64,000 bases of DNA from contig JAMWBK010000013.1 in assembly GCA_029953675.1 (NCBI GenBank), positions 992,001 through 1,056,000 of the forward strand, in the 5' to 3' direction. The stretch is from Rhodosorus marinus. Taxonomy: Eukaryota > Rhodophyta > Stylonematophyceae > Stylonematales > Stylonemataceae. The position numbers were made by a program, and so were the translations under genes. Each line of letters opens with the position of its first letter. Positions within the stretch are counted from its first letter, which is position 1. Positions 44,653 to 57,899 of the stretch are shown here, piece after piece. The notes under the pieces are model-generated. The model was not told the DNA's origin. It saw only the letters and a program-made list of their open reading frames with translations, and searched no databases.

Positions 44653-47600
44653 TCACATCACGACGCAACAGCCTTCTTTGGGCCGGAGTCTATATGGGAG
44701 AGTGTCCGATCCACCGCCTGCTCCAATGGAGCTAGCTCCTATACGATTTTCGAGCATCAGTCTAGTGCTGCTGTCCGCTACTGTTGCCAACCACTTGGCT
44801 ATATCTTCTTTCGACATATACTTTTTCCCATGTTCTGCCAACTTGAACAGCGTCTCAACCTCTGTCTGGTACTGCGCGCACAATGCAAGGACGCTCCGAC
44901 CCCTCTTGTCGACGTGTGACAGCCACTTGGCCGTATCTTCTTTCGGTACATACTTTTCCCCATACTCCAGCAACGCTATCAACGGCTCTCCCTTCTCCTG
45001 GTATTCCGCACACATATGAAGGACGCTCTCACCGTTGTTGTTGACGTGCGACAACCACTTGAACATCTCTTCTTTGGGTAAATACTTTCCCCCCGACTCC
45101 AGCAACGCTATCAACGCGTCTCCTTTCTCCTGGTGTCGCGCACAGAGATGAAAGACGCTCCAACCGTCGTTGTTGACGTGTGACAACCAATTGGCCATCT
45201 CTTCTTTGGACATATACTTTCCCCCATACTCCAGCAACGCTATCAACGCGTCTCCCTTCTCCTGGTATTCCGCACACATATGAAGGACGCTCGAACTGTC
45301 GCTGCTGACGTGTGACAACCAATTGGCCATCTCTTCTTGGGGTAAATACTTTCCCCCATACTCCAGCAACGCTATCAACGCGTCTCCCTTCTCCTGGTAT
45401 CGCGCACATAGATGAAGAACGCTCCAACCGCCTTTGTCGACGTGTGACAACCAATTGGCCATCTCTTCTTTGGATATATACTTTCCCCCATACTGCAGCA
45501 ACGCTATCAACGCGTCTCCCTTCTCCTGGTATTCCGCACACATATGAAGGACGCTCGAACTGTCGCTGCTGACGTGTGACAACCAATTGGCCATCTCTTC
45601 TTGGGGTAAATACTTTCCCCCATACTCCAGCAACGCTATCAACGCGTCTCCCTTCTCCTGGTATCGCGCACATAGATGAAGAACGCTCCAACCGCCTTTG
45701 TGGACGTGTGACAACCAATTGGCCATCTCTTCTTTGGACATATACTTTCCCCCATACTCCAGCAACGCTATCAACGCGTCTCCCTTCTCCTGGTATCGCG
45801 CACATGGATGAAGAACGCTCCAACCGCCGTTATTGACGTGTGACAACCACTTGGCCATCTCTTCTTGGGGTAAATACTCTCCCCCATACTCCAGCAACGC
45901 TATCAACGCGTCTCCCTTCTCCTGGTTTAGCGCACATAGATGAAGAACGCTCCAACCGCCTTTGTCGACGTGTGACAACCAATTGGCCATCTCTTCTTTG
46001 GACATATATTTTCCCCCATACTCCAGCAACGCTATCAACGCGTCTCCCTTCTCCTGGTATCGCGCACATGGATGAAGAACGCTCCAACCGCCGTTATTGA
46101 CGTGTGACAACCACTTGGCCATCTCTTCTTGGGGTAAATACTCTCCCCCATACTCCAGCAACGCTATCAACGCGTCTCCCTTCTCCTGGTTTAGCGCACA
46201 TAGATGAAGAACGCTCCAACCGTCGTTGTTGACGTGTGACAACCAATTGGCCATCTCTTCTTTGGACATATACTTTCCCCCATACTCCAGCAACGCTATC
46301 AACGCGTCTCCCTTCTCCTGGTATTCCGCACACATATGAAGGACGCTCGAACTGTCGCTGTTGACGTGTGACAACCAATTGGCCATCTCTTCTTGGGGTA
46401 AATACTTTCCCCCATACTCCAGCAACGCTATCAACGCGTCTCCCTTCTCCTGGTATCGCGCACATAGATGAAGAACGCTCCAACCGCCTTTGTCGACGTG
46501 TGACAACCAATTGGCCATCTCTTCTTTGGATATATACTTTCCCCCATACTCCAGCAACGCTATCAACGCGTCTCCCTTCTCCTGGTATCGCGCACATAGA
46601 TGAAGAACGCTCCAACCGCCTTTGTCGACGTGTGACAACCAATTGGCCATCTCTTCTTTGGACATATACTTTCCCCCATACTCCAGCAACGCTATCAACG
46701 CGTCTCCCTTCTCCTGGTATCGCGCACATAGATGAAGAACGCTCCAACCGCCTTTGTCGACGTGTGACAACCAATTGGCCATCTCTTCTTTGGACATATA
46801 CTTCCCCCCATACTCCAGCAACGCTATCAACGCGTCTCCCTTTTCCTGGTATCGCGCACATGGATGAAGAACGCTCCAACCGCCGTTGTTGACGTGTGAC
46901 AACCACTTGGCCATCTCTTCTTGGGGTAAATACTCTCCCCCATACTCCAGCAACGCTATCAACGCGTCTCCCTTCTCCTGGTTTAGCGCACATAGATGAA
47001 GAACGCTCCAACCGTCGTTGTCGACGTGTGACGACAACCACTTGGCCATCTCTTCTTTGGACATATACTTTCCCCCATACTCCAGCAACGCTATCAACGC
47101 GTCTCCCTTCTCCTGGTTTTGCGCACATAGATGAAGAACGCTCCAACCGTCGTTGTCGACGTGTGACAACCACTTGGCCATCTCTTCTTTGGACATATAC
47201 TTTCCCCCATACTCCAGCAACGCTATCAACGCGTCTCCCTTCTCCTGGTATTCCGCACACATATGAAGGACGCTCGAACTGTCGCTGCTGACGTGTGACA
47301 ACCAATTGGCCATCTCTTCTTGGGGTAAATACTTTCCCCCATACTCCAGCAACGCTATCAACGCGTCTCCCTTCTCCTGGTATCGCGCACATAGATGAAG
47401 AACGCTCCAACCGCCTTTGTGGACGTGTGACAACCAATTGGCCATCTCTTCTTTGGACATATACTTTCCCCCATACTCCAGCAACGCTATCAACGCGTCT
47501 CCCTTCTCCTGGTATCGCGCACATGGATGAAGAACGCTCCAACCGCCGTTATTGACGTGTGACAACCACTTGGCCATCTCTTCTTGGGGTAAATACTCTC

Positions 47601-50600
47601 CCCCATACTCCAGCAACGCTATCAACGCGTCTCCCTTCTCCTGGTTTAGCGCACATAGATGAAGAACGCTCGAACCGTAGTAGTCGACGCGTGACAACCA
47701 CTGGGCCATCTCTTCTTGGGGTAAATACTTTCCCCCATACTCCAGCAACGCTATCAACGCGTCTCCCTTCTCCTGGTATTCCGCACATGGATGAAGGACG
47801 CTCGAACCGTAGTAGTCGACGCGTGACAACCAATTGGCCATCTCTTCTTTGGACATATACTTTCCCCCATACTCCAGCAACGCTATCAACGCGTCTCCCT
47901 TCTCCTGGTATCGCGCACATAGATGAAGAACGCTCCAACCGCCTTTGTCGACGTGTGACAACCAATTGGCCATCTCTTCTTTGGACATATACTTTCCCCC
48001 ATACTGCAGCAACGCTATCAACGCGTCTCCCTTTTCCTGGTATCGCGCACATGGATGAAGAACGCTCCAACCGCCGTTGTTGACGTGTGACAACCACTTG
48101 GCCATCTCTTCTTGGGGTAAATACTCTCCCCCATACTCCAGCAACGCTATCAACGCGTCTCCCTTCTCCTGGTTTTGCGCACATAGATGAAGAACGCTCT
48201 CACCGTCGTTGTCGACGTGTGACAACCACTTGCCCATCTCTTCTTTGGACATATACTTTCCCCCATACTCCAGCAACGCTATCAACGCGTCTCCCTTCTC
48301 CTGGTATTCCGCACACATATGAAGGACGCTCGAACTGTCGCTGTTGACGTGTGACAACCAATTGGCCATCTCTTCTTGGGGTAAATACTTTCCCCCATAC
48401 TCCAGCAACGCTATCAACGCGTCTCCCTTCTCCTGGTATAGCGCACATAGATGAAGAACGCTCCAACCGACTTTGTGGAGGACGTGTGACAACCAATTGG
48501 CCATCTCTTCTTTGGACATATACTTTCCCCCATACTCCAGCAACGCTATCAACGCGTCTCCCTTCTCCTGGTATCGCGCACATGGATGAAGAACGCTCCA
48601 ACCGCCGTTGTTGACGTGTGACAACCACTTGGCCATCTCTTCTTGGGGTAAATACTCTCCCCCATACTCCAGCAACGCTATCAACGCGTCTCCCTTCTCC
48701 TGGTATCGCGCACATAGATGAAGAACGCTCCAACCGCCTTTGTCGACGTGTGACAACCACTTGGCCATCTCTTCTTGGGGTAAATACTCTCCCCCATACT
48801 CCAGCAACGCTATCAACGCGTCTCCCTTCTCCTGGTTTTGCGCACATAGATGAAGAACGCTCCAACCGTCGTTGTCGACGTGTGACAACCACTTGGCCAT
48901 CTCTTCTTTGGACATATACTTTCCCCCATACTCCAGCAACGCTATCAACGCGTCTCCCTTCTCCTGGTATTCCGCGCACATATGAAGGACGCTCCAACCG
49001 TCGTTGTTGACGTGCGACAACCACTTGGCTATGTCCTCTCCGAGTAAATACTTTCCCCCCGACTCCAGCAAAATTGTCAACTCTTCCCTCACCCCAGTGC
49101 ACTTACGCAGGTACTCCCCTGCCAACTCCAGGTCCCAATTCGCCCCTTCTATAGACTGCCCTAAAGCAACAAAACGAGATTCGTCTAGATCCTCGCGACC
49201 CTTTCCGGATTTCGGCGACAATCTACCAGTCTTGCCTGCGTTCGCGGGCTGTTCTGGCCCGATCGTGCTGGCTACAGCTCCCTCCTGAGGAGTCTGACCG
49301 ATACCTCTTCCATTTCTAGATTTATTCTCGGATGATTTGTCATCCTCTTCATCGCTCATCACTGTCGACAATCTATCTTCAACTTCCCCCGGCGATTCGG
49401 GTGCTTCCCGCCCTGGATCAAGTCCCCACAGAGTCTCTTCCAGTCGAACCACAATTGTTCCAAACTCTGGCCGTTCCCCTGGTGCTTTGGAAAGACATTC
49501 ACAAGTCAATGTCTTCACCTCCTCGGGGCAATCGTCTTTCATTGCCGACGACGGAAAGTCATAAGTGCCGTTTTCCAACTGACGAAATATTGACCTCAAC
49601 TGCAGTCCCTTGTATGGAACCTCGCCAGAGAACAGCTCCCACATGAGAACCCCAAAGCTGAAAACGTCCGTCTTCCTGTTGAAAGTCGGTTGGTCCTCGG
49701 GGACGCATTCCGGAGCCATGTATTGATAGGTCCCGCCGTTGGCCCCAGCATGCGTAACCGCCGTGCCCTGAATGACTGCCGTCTCCTGCACGATTTTGGC
49801 TACCCCAAAATCAGCGATTTTCACCGCTCTTTCGTCTCCAGGTACCAGCACGTTCCCAGGTTTCAAGTCCCTGTGTATGACATGCATTTGATGCATGTAG
49901 CTCATTCCCACCGCAATCTGCCTCGCCACGTCAGCCTTGCGCGCCGTTCCCTCGATAAACCTGCCAGGGTTACACAACGTATACAAGCATGGAGAAAACA
50001 AAGTCGAGCATGAGTATCTGAAAGTCCAAGCATGGCCGTCCGTGCCAACCTTCAATCCGCTCGTATACCGCAGTGGTAGACCATGACCTCGTCCGTTTAA
50101 GAGACAAGACTGAACACGACTGCTTACCTTTGGTGCTTCTTGTCATGTATAGCCCTCGAGAGATCACAACCATCGACAAGCTCCATGACCAAAAAGGGAC
50201 AACGACTTTCCTCCTGGAGCGGAAAATAAGCTCCGATTGGAAACACGATGTTCGGATGTCTTAAGCGGTGCATGATCTCAACTTCTACACAAAACGTTCT
50301 GTACTCGGCTTCTGCTCCACTAAATAAGTCGATCTCCTTCACTGCAACAAGAGTGCTCTTCCTGTACGTGCCCTTCACTACCCGACCTTGTGCACCTAGT
50401 CGAATTAAGTCTCCTAGCGCCACATCCTCAAATCGCAAATACCAGAATGGCTTTTTCCCCGGCTTTTCCCGCCCCTGCGAGTGCCGTAGTTCGTGTAGAA
50501 TCGTTCCTAACATCTCTTTTACATCTCCTGTCTCATCCACGATACGTTCCACCGCCTCTCCGACAGATGTTTGAAGTTTTTGAATTTCGCTCCGTAGTTC

Positions 50601-50993
50601 GGCAAAGTCCTCACAAAGCGCGTCCTCCAGTCCGTAGGAAAGATCCAGGGCGATGTCAAGCTGGAGATCTCGTATGCACTGGTCAAGCTGATCCATGCAA
50701 CACTTGAACATCTTTACAAATTTGTCCGCAGACACAAGCCTGCTGAGGTACTGCTTTTTGCACCGCCACCCGTCTACCTGAGTGTTCAGAGATTCTAGAG
50801 CACGGTTCAACCGTTCCAAACTGAGCTTGTCAAGGTTTTGATGCTTGGCCAACGACTCCCGGATGGCTTCCACTCTGCCCCTGGCCCATTTTGCTGTGGC
50901 TTTGTTGCATTGCACCTGGTCGATCCTTTCCAGCGTAGTTTCAATGAGGCGCACGGCTATGCCCATGCCCTCACCCGCTGCCAAGTCGGCCAT
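44653..50993 (-). CDS. TKL kinase with MLKL-like N-terminus, ankyrin-like array and CaaX tail (copy B)
   Basis: Paralogue of the gene at 26055-30676, with exons 50993-50128 and 49960-44653 and the same 167-nt intron; 2057 aa. The N-terminal helical bundle, kinase (VAVK, HRDLKPGN, DFG, 'GTYQYMAPE'), acidic linker and C-terminal CVVM are all kept. Outside the array I find only three residue differences from copy A: Phe86 to Leu in the helical domain, Val to Ala in 'TARKVDVA', and His to Gln in 'GLHLRSIF'. The array has 32 full repeats against 19, including units not seen in copy A ('SRVDYYGSSVLH', 'SHVLHKVGWSVLH'). Both copies look intact and potentially expressed. Sequencing or assembly error in the array cannot be excluded. 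Confidence 0.8.
44758..49062 (-). repeat. 132-bp coding tandem repeat array, copy B
   Basis: Thirty-two full 132-bp units plus a partial one. Units recur in blocks: 'NNGGWSVLHPCARYQ' is nearly always followed by 'KGGWSVLHLCA' and often by 'SSDSSSVLHMCAEYQ' or 'NSDSSSVLHMCAEYQ'. That indicates expansion by multi-unit duplication. One unit carries an extra Ser (WLSSHV) and one an extra residue (HVLHKVGW); both keep the frame. Confidence 0.9.
49961..50127 (-). other. Intron of kinase gene B
   Basis: GT-AG, phase 2, same position and length as in copy A. Its presence in both copies shows the duplication was not a spliced retrocopy of the kinase mRNA. Confidence 0.88.
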
Positions 50994-51518
50994 ATTGCGT
51001 CTCCCAGCACAGAAGTTTTCTCACCTCAGCTCCACAGGCAAGAGGAACATGACCGCGAATGATGTGTCACGCAATAGAAAGGTTGAAACCACCAGTTCGC
51101 TTCACCCAACTCTTCAACGACCTCTTCAACAGCCCACTGCTCCAACCCCAACTTGCCACAACCTCACCTCCCTCCTCCGCCCCTCCCCCACCCAACAGCT
51201 GCAGAATCACCCCTCCCTCAATCCCCCCTCTTTAAAAACTAGACTACAATCAACCTCCCTCCATTACCAGAAGACCTTCCGCAAATCGAAACTAGCTCGT
51301 CCTCCCTACCCATCAATGACAAACACACAACATGCCCCGAGATTTCTTGCCCAGACCCCATCTCATCCCCCCCCCCTCCGGATGGTCAATAACGTGATGT
51401 TTAGAGCAGAAATATATCGGCAGGAAAAGGGCCCTCTATAATTACATTTATGGTCAGTACTTCCGAGCACCTTTTTGGGAGACGCACACTGGCTCCGGCT
51501 ATAGCTAAGACCCCATAG
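50994..51518. other. Upstream region of kinase gene B
   Basis: Equivalent to 30677-31198, with the C/T-rich tract and a C-run near 51370 that is longer than in copy A by three bases. No further element recognised. Confidence 0.4.
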
Positions 51519-51636
51519 TTTCCTGCTGTGGCGCATGAATGCCGCTTTGATGTTGGAGGCGCGAGTACTTCGCCGCGCTTAGTCTTTTTTTCCCCTCGGG
51601 GTTTTTTTTTCAGCCTCCGATTAAACCATTCGTTCG
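51519..51636 (+). mobile_element. Very short LINE tail in copy B
   Basis: Same 5'-truncated LINE 3' end as at 31199-31316, so it was inserted before the segment duplicated. Confidence 0.88.
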
Positions 51637-52369
51637 ATTGCCTCACCGTAGCGACTTTGCTCCATGTGGAAAACAGTCTCCAGTTGAACAGCATTACCCG
51701 AATACCGGTAGTACTGGAAACGAACTCAGTTTCGAGGTTTTGCTCGTACGTGCTTTTCGAAATTCGAGAAGGGCGACGCTGTAAGGCCTGGCTAACTGTG
51801 GAGTTCCACCCAATCATGTCCTGCGAGGTGATGAGGGTTTACGACCCGAAGGCGGTCGCGACTCAAAAATAGCGCCCAGAAGTATTGACCATACGCGTAT
51901 CCGCATAGTGCCAGCCAGCACTGGCATTTTCTCAGCAATTGTAGAATAAATTTCTGTTGTAGAGCTAGCAAGTTCATGGTTTGCTCTAGATTTATTGGGA
52001 AGTTAACAACGCCGAGTTGGGTTTCCTACGAGAGGGAAAGGAGAGCGCTAGCAGTCACAAGTCTGTGGAGCAACTTGTGACTGCTAGCCACTCAATGAGC
52101 AAGAACTACCCCGTGCTGACTGGCACTCGCACGCCCACTAAGTGTTTGGTCTGTTTAGATCGTGGACGAGTTGTAACCTAAGGTCCCAAACTAGCTCAAA
52201 TGTAGTAGTGATTAGGGAGATCACGTAAAAACGAAAGGGATCCTTGTTGGAGCATCTGAGCCAGAACCTACCAGGGACGTTGGCCGGAAAGCACCTCATG
52301 TGGGAAATTTCTCAACAGTGTTTTTGCCGTGAAAAAACGGTAATGTCGATACTAAATCGGTAATTGCGT
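51637..52369. other. Intergenic in duplication, nothing recognised
   Basis: Equivalent of 31317-32049, including the perfect 16-bp hairpin arms near 52047-52085. No gene seen. Confidence 0.45.
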
Positions 52370-52776
52370 TAAAAATCAGCTCTGCGCCAACATATCTGTA
52401 GGGGAATCGTGCGCCACCATATGTGCAGAGGAATCGTGCGCCACCATATGTGTAGAGGAATCGTGCACCAACCTATCTGGAGGGAAATCGTGCACCAACC
52501 TATCTGGAGGGGAATCGTGCACCGACGTATCTGTAGGGGAATCGTGCACCAACATATCTGTAGGGGAATTGTGCACCAACATATCTGTAGAGGAATCGTG
52601 CACCAACATATCTGTAGGGGAATCGTGCACCAACATATCTGTATGAATCATACGCCAACTTCTCTGTAGAGAATCATGCGCCAACTTCTCTGTAGGGAAT
52701 CATACGCCAGCTTTTCTGAAGGGAATCATGCGCCAGCTTTTCTGAAGGGAATCATGCGCCAACACTTCTGTAGGGA
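52370..52776 (+). repeat. 27/26-bp minisatellite, copy B
   Basis: Same array as at 32050-32575 but shorter: one 27-bp unit fewer, and two instead of five of the 26-bp 'ccagcttttctgaaggg' units. The duplication ends in its last unit. Confidence 0.9.
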
Positions 52777-52937
52777 AGAGGGCGATGAAGGGTCAGACCG
52801 ACATGAGTCTTGTATTGACACCCCTCTCTGTCGTCGACAAGATCTGTACTGTCACCGACTACATTCTTTTTTTTTTACAAAAATTGTATCTCAACATCAC
52901 AAGTCACGCAGTGTTTCTCATCTCCGCTTCGAAGGCG

Positions 52938-55900
52938 TCAAAGGGTCTTCGCTTTGACGCGGAAGATATAAGCGAACAAACGGTCTACCGCAAACGACGC
53001 GACGGCATCGATTAAGATCCACTTAACCGTCTCGTAACGAAGCCAAGCGGCGGGCATCTTTACCAGCTCCGCAAAGGCGTTCAGCTCAGGGACGATCTCG
53101 AGGGCGAGCAGGAGCACCACGCAGAAGTTGACTATGAGAGAATCTCTTAGCATCTTATTGTCCTGAAGGCCCTGCATGAATGGATATCCTTTGTAGTTGA
53201 CCGCGAAAACGACAACTTGCTGAGCGGTCGATATGAGGAACACGATGGTATTTAGCACGTTTGGTTGAAAAGCGCCGTTGACATCTGGATCAAAGTCCAT
53301 TGGCAAGTACTGTTTGGCAACCGAAACACACATCGCCAAGCACACCAGGTGAACGGCAAACTGCGCTATCAAAGACAGGAAAAGTGATGGATGGAAGACG
53401 GTTGTCGCCGGTCTCTGAGAGGAGAGCTTTTCCAGAGGCTGCTCATCGATACAAAAAGGGTCGGAATCGTGCTCTCAGTTGTCCGCGAGCCGGGCACGAA
53501 GATGGGTTTGCAAGAGCCAACTTACCTTTGCCCTGGTAATCAGGAAGAATGCACCAGCGATGGCAAGTCCAGAGATTGTCATTTGACGGTCGCCAAACTT
53601 GACGCCGTCAATGTACAAAACGGATAGACCATAAGCCGAGGTTAGGCAATCCAGTGCAAGAATTTGGTACATTTGCAACGTCGTGGCGAGAGTGCATCGG
53701 CCCTGAGGGTGAATGGGGTCCCAAGCAAGAATACCAGTAAGCCTCCCTTCCCGTGGGATAGAGAAGCAAAGTTTCACGTTGGAATGACAGTTAGTCCGTT
53801 ACCTGTCGAATAATCACCGCGCAAGATTCGATGCTCATCTTCTTTGAGGTGAACGGTGACGCAATGGAAGCATCGCCCAGTTTCACCAGCTTTGGACCGT
53901 CCTCACCCATCATCTCGTCCAACTCCTTGAGCTGGGCCTCGAGCCTCTTCTTTAGTTCGCGTTGACGGCGCTCTTCAGGAGTAAGGTGGCTTAGATCTTC
54001 CTCCGGCTCTGGCGGAGGCGCACGTGCCTTTTTCGGGTTAAGCACTCCGCCGTTGGCACTCGAGGTCGACTCTGCCTTCTTCGTCTGTGACCCTGCGGCT
54101 GCCTTCTTCTTCGTCATGGGCTTTTCACTTGTTCTGGTTTTCGTCTTGCGCACTATTTGAGCAGTATTCTCAGGGCGCTGCAACTGCGGGCGCTGTTGGT
54201 TCGTCCCCTGTGTATGTGGGGCGCCCGGCTGTGCGACGAATGAAAGAAGGGCAACGCCAACATGCGACTGTTTTAGGGCTCCGACATCGTTTGTCCCATC
54301 TCCGCACATCAACGTCGTAAAGCCTAGCAAAAGACCATCAAGGTCAGCCACAACGAACACCTGCCATAAGAACACGACCGCATCAAAGTCGGCTTCTGAG
54401 ACAAACCTTGATCCTTCAACTGTGTCAACACTCGTTCTTTGTTTTCAGGGGTCATACGAGCAAAGACCGTTGCATGAAGCACAAGCGCGTTGCGGGCTTT
54501 CTCTGACAAGCTAGTTCCGTCGAACACAAACCCAGGCACTGCAAGATCATATGTCTGAGACAGATCTCGCACCTTGGTAGAGGAGCAATGCAGAGGAATC
54601 AGACACTTGCTTACCCATCTTCGTTCCTGCTGTCCGTCGTCCTTACCTCAGCTAGATTGAAGAGCGAATGCCGATCCCCTGTGCGCGCGGATGACCATTG
54701 CAGTTCTTCCTTCTCCTTCTCTAGAATGAGCGTGCGCTTCCCAACCATGGAAACCTAAAAAAAACGCATCCTCCTTGATAAGAGAAAGATGCCATGGAGA
54801 CCGAGCAAACTTTTCTAATACGGCTACCTCCTTAGCTACGTGGACAGCAGTTAAAACTGCATCTCCAGTAATCATGACCACCTTGTGGCTTGATCTGCGC
54901 AAGTTCTTCACCACTTTCTTCGAGTCTCCTCTCATGGGACACTCAAACGCAACGAACCCAGCAAACACGAGATCTGTTTGTCGGGCGCGAATACGATCAG
55001 ATCTCACGAGAAGCAACAGCTTGGTCCACAAAAATGCTCGTACCTCGTTCAAGCTCCGCTCTTGTCGTCGCCTTCAGCTCAGATGGCGTCTTCGCGGGAT
55101 CGAGATCTTTGTACGCGAGCGCCAAAACCCTAAGGCCTTGTCGAGCCAGGCTTAGCGCCGTAGCATCGTACAGGGGGGGCTTCGGCCCGGCTAGTAACTT
55201 TCCAACGGCCTCAGGCGACCCCTTCACAAGCCCTCGAGGTTTGAATGTCGTGCCGCCTTCTTGTACCTGCAATAAAAATTCAAGACATACTGGTCAGTAT
55301 CCAAGTGCGCCATCGGCTTCCCAAGCAACAGGCTCATGGTGAAGGTGTACCTCAACAATTGTGCTCATCCTCTGAAGACTGGAGAGAAAGCGAAACCTGT
55401 TGAGAATCTTCAATCCATTGCCCGAGCTTCCTTTCCTCGGAAAAGCAGCCTCAGATCTCGAGTAACCCCATTCCACTCCTACAAGCGCGGCAAGCTCAAG
55501 CGGGTCACCCACCAGCTCGTCATCCACAAAGACCAGCGAATGGCACCCGGCGAGCACACACGCTGCGCTGAAGCTAGCCTCGGTAGGCTTTACCAGCGTG
55601 TACTCTTAACGTCGTATAAACCTTTGATTAGATCGATTCTCTCATAAAAGACAGATGTTTTGGCAACCCTTAACCTTACCATCAGCAGCTGCTGGGTCTT
55701 CGTCTCCGGGAGGGAGAGCCACTCCCGCAGCCTAGTCGATCACGAAAGGGGGTTCACACAGGCCGGCTAACGGTCAGCGAGCTAAAGATGATCTGCACCT
55801 TGAGCGAGGGAGCGGACGCAGACAAACCTTTATGTTGTCAGTCGTCAGGGTGCCAGTCTTGTCAAAGCAACAGACGTCCACCTTTCCCGCAAACGGAATT

Positions 55901-57899
55901 CTGAAAGGCTCTGTACAGAAAACCAGCTCCTGCGCCAACGCAAGCAGCGAGGAGTTGACCGCCAGAGCCAATTGCATTGGCAGTTGGGGCGGGATGACTG
56001 ACGTAATGATCAGAATGCAGTGCAAAAGCAGCTTGTACTGGTCGCGGTCCTCGTCCTGCGGATTGTGAAGGCCATAAAGTAAGCTGAAAGCGGGTCCTGT
56101 AACCAGTTGTCCTTCGACCCGTCGCTCACCTCCATTCCCTTGACTAGAACGTATCCGGATGCCACCACGGCGAAGACGAGCAGGAACAGAATAAAGAATG
56201 CTGCCTCCCACGAATCCGCAGATACCTATTTTTTTGGAGATACGGTCATCGCTGAGTAAGTTCGTTGGCTTTGAAATAAGCATACATTTCCGCAGACGAC
56301 ACTCGATGACATTACCTTCTCCGTGGATGCGAGGATAGTCCTCAACAAGACGCCTTGTGAAGAAGAGTACCCTGTTCGAAGAACAAAGCAGACGCAGCCG
56401 TTATCTGGAGCTTTCGATGTCGGAGTTGCGTCTGAAATGGTCGCGGAAGTGTGCGTCAGTATCCGAGTTCCTCCAAAAAGAACGTGTGCTTTGTCCTCGG
56501 AGTTGAGCCGAAGTTCGCGATCAGCGTCCTAGACCACCAAAACATTTCACATGCCTCGTCAGCCATCGAACACTCCTAGGAGCTTAGCAAAGCGTTCCAA
56601 CTCACTCTGTCAGGCAGGGGAGCAATGCCTTCTTTCATGAGCGGTACAGATTCGCCCGTTAGCATGGCCTCATTGACAACCGCTCCTCCGCTCAGAATCA
56701 GACAATCACATGGTACGACCATCTACATGCCAAGGGGAACAACGGTCGAGTACTTCAGCACAGCTTCATTGGGAACAGAGAGGATTCCAAGTGATACACG
56801 TACATCTGGTGTCGACCCTCTGGTAAGCGAGATGATGTCTCCGGGAAGCAGCTCGAGGGAGTTGATGGATACCCACTTCTTATTACGGTAAGAGCTGATC
56901 TTTGATGGTCTGTTCCTCATTCCTGAATGCATTTAGAGAATAAACTTTCCTGTTTAAGCCATCGTGACTCAGGAGAGAGTCTCATTGTCATCTTCGAGCA
57001 CCTCGTAGCTCAGTCAAACTCCGAAGACGGCCCTTCACAACTGTTGCTTCGAAAATCAGCATCATGACAAGAGTCATCGCAAAATACTGCCAGTAGGCGT
57101 CAAGAACCCAGAGAAGGATGCAGAACACCTGAGGAACAGGACGGATAGTCAGCAGAAGGTCTTATATGGTCATCTATGGATGGATTGTTTGGCTCACCTG
57201 AAAGACAAAAAATGGAGATAGAAGCTGCTCCTGGTACAAATCCCAGAACCTTGGCAGAGGAATCTCGATTCTGTTCGTTCCGAAGCGGCTCATGACACGG
57301 AATTTGGACTCTTCATCTAGTCCTCCGGTTTTTCGAGCGTACTCAACGTAGTGCTTAAGAGGAAGGCTATCTGGCGGAAGCAGCTGTATTCGGAGAAGAC
57401 GGGGCAGTATCGAATACTGAGTTTTGGTGTGTTTTTCGTATGAGAATTAGGCAGAAATCACCTGTTCAAAACAGCCTGTTTCTCGATTGTATTCATAGGT
57501 CAACATCTGGAAGCTAAAATGTATTCTCCCGTTATCGATCTGTAGGGTTGTAAAGTCCGCCTTTCCGCGATGCGGGAGTGGGATGGCTCGAACCCTAATC
57601 TTTCCCTCGCTGATATCAGCTTCATCTTTTTCTCCAATGGATTTTAACGTCCCATGCCCAACCGCAACCCGCACCGAAAGGGACCAGTACTGCATCAAGA
57701 ACACCAGGAGGTGCAAAACGACCAACACCACAGCTACGAAGATCTCAAAAAGCCGAGGAATCTCATTCGTAGAGCAGGTCACCGCCCAGCCCAGGTAAAG
57801 AGCGACAAAGGGAAGGAAATCAAGCCTAGCTACCAGGGTCACCGGACGATGCAGGGATAACCCAGCTAGTGCTTCACCTTTCCACTCTGGAAACCCCAT
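52938..57899 (-). CDS. ATP13A1: P5A-type ATPase, ER transmembrane-helix dislocase (ATP13A1/Spf1)
   Basis: Seventeen exons with consistent GT-AG phases: 57899-57462, 57416-57198, 57128-57002, 56922-56804, 56722-56606, 56528-56316, 56225-56130, 56055-55828, 55731-55680, 55604-55351, 55266-55044, 54973-54828, 54754-54647, 54572-54407, 54323-53803, 53702-53526 and 53441-52938. They give 1235 aa, close to Spf1 and ATP13A1. P-type boxes: 'AMLTGESVP' (actuator), '[15 protein letters not shown]' (the P5A PPQLP/PPELP membrane motif), '[15 protein letters not shown]' (phosphorylated Asp), 'KGSPE' (nucleotide binding), 'VVMITGD' and '[18 protein letters not shown]'. P5A pumps remove mistargeted tail-anchored or mis-inserted helices from the ER membrane using ATP. 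A Lys/Glu-rich insert after GDGTND is family-typical. Exon density is far higher than in GCN1. Confidence 0.92.

Larger units (their letters stand above)
41727..52776 (+). repeat. Segmental duplication, copy B
   Basis: The longer of two direct copies; the other is 23129-32562. Its left end lies inside the full LINE, so here LINE and duplicated block are continuous. Its right end is inside the minisatellite, about 160 bp before the stop codon of the P5A-ATPase gene. It has 13 more kinase repeat units than copy A but fewer minisatellite units. Confidence 0.93.
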
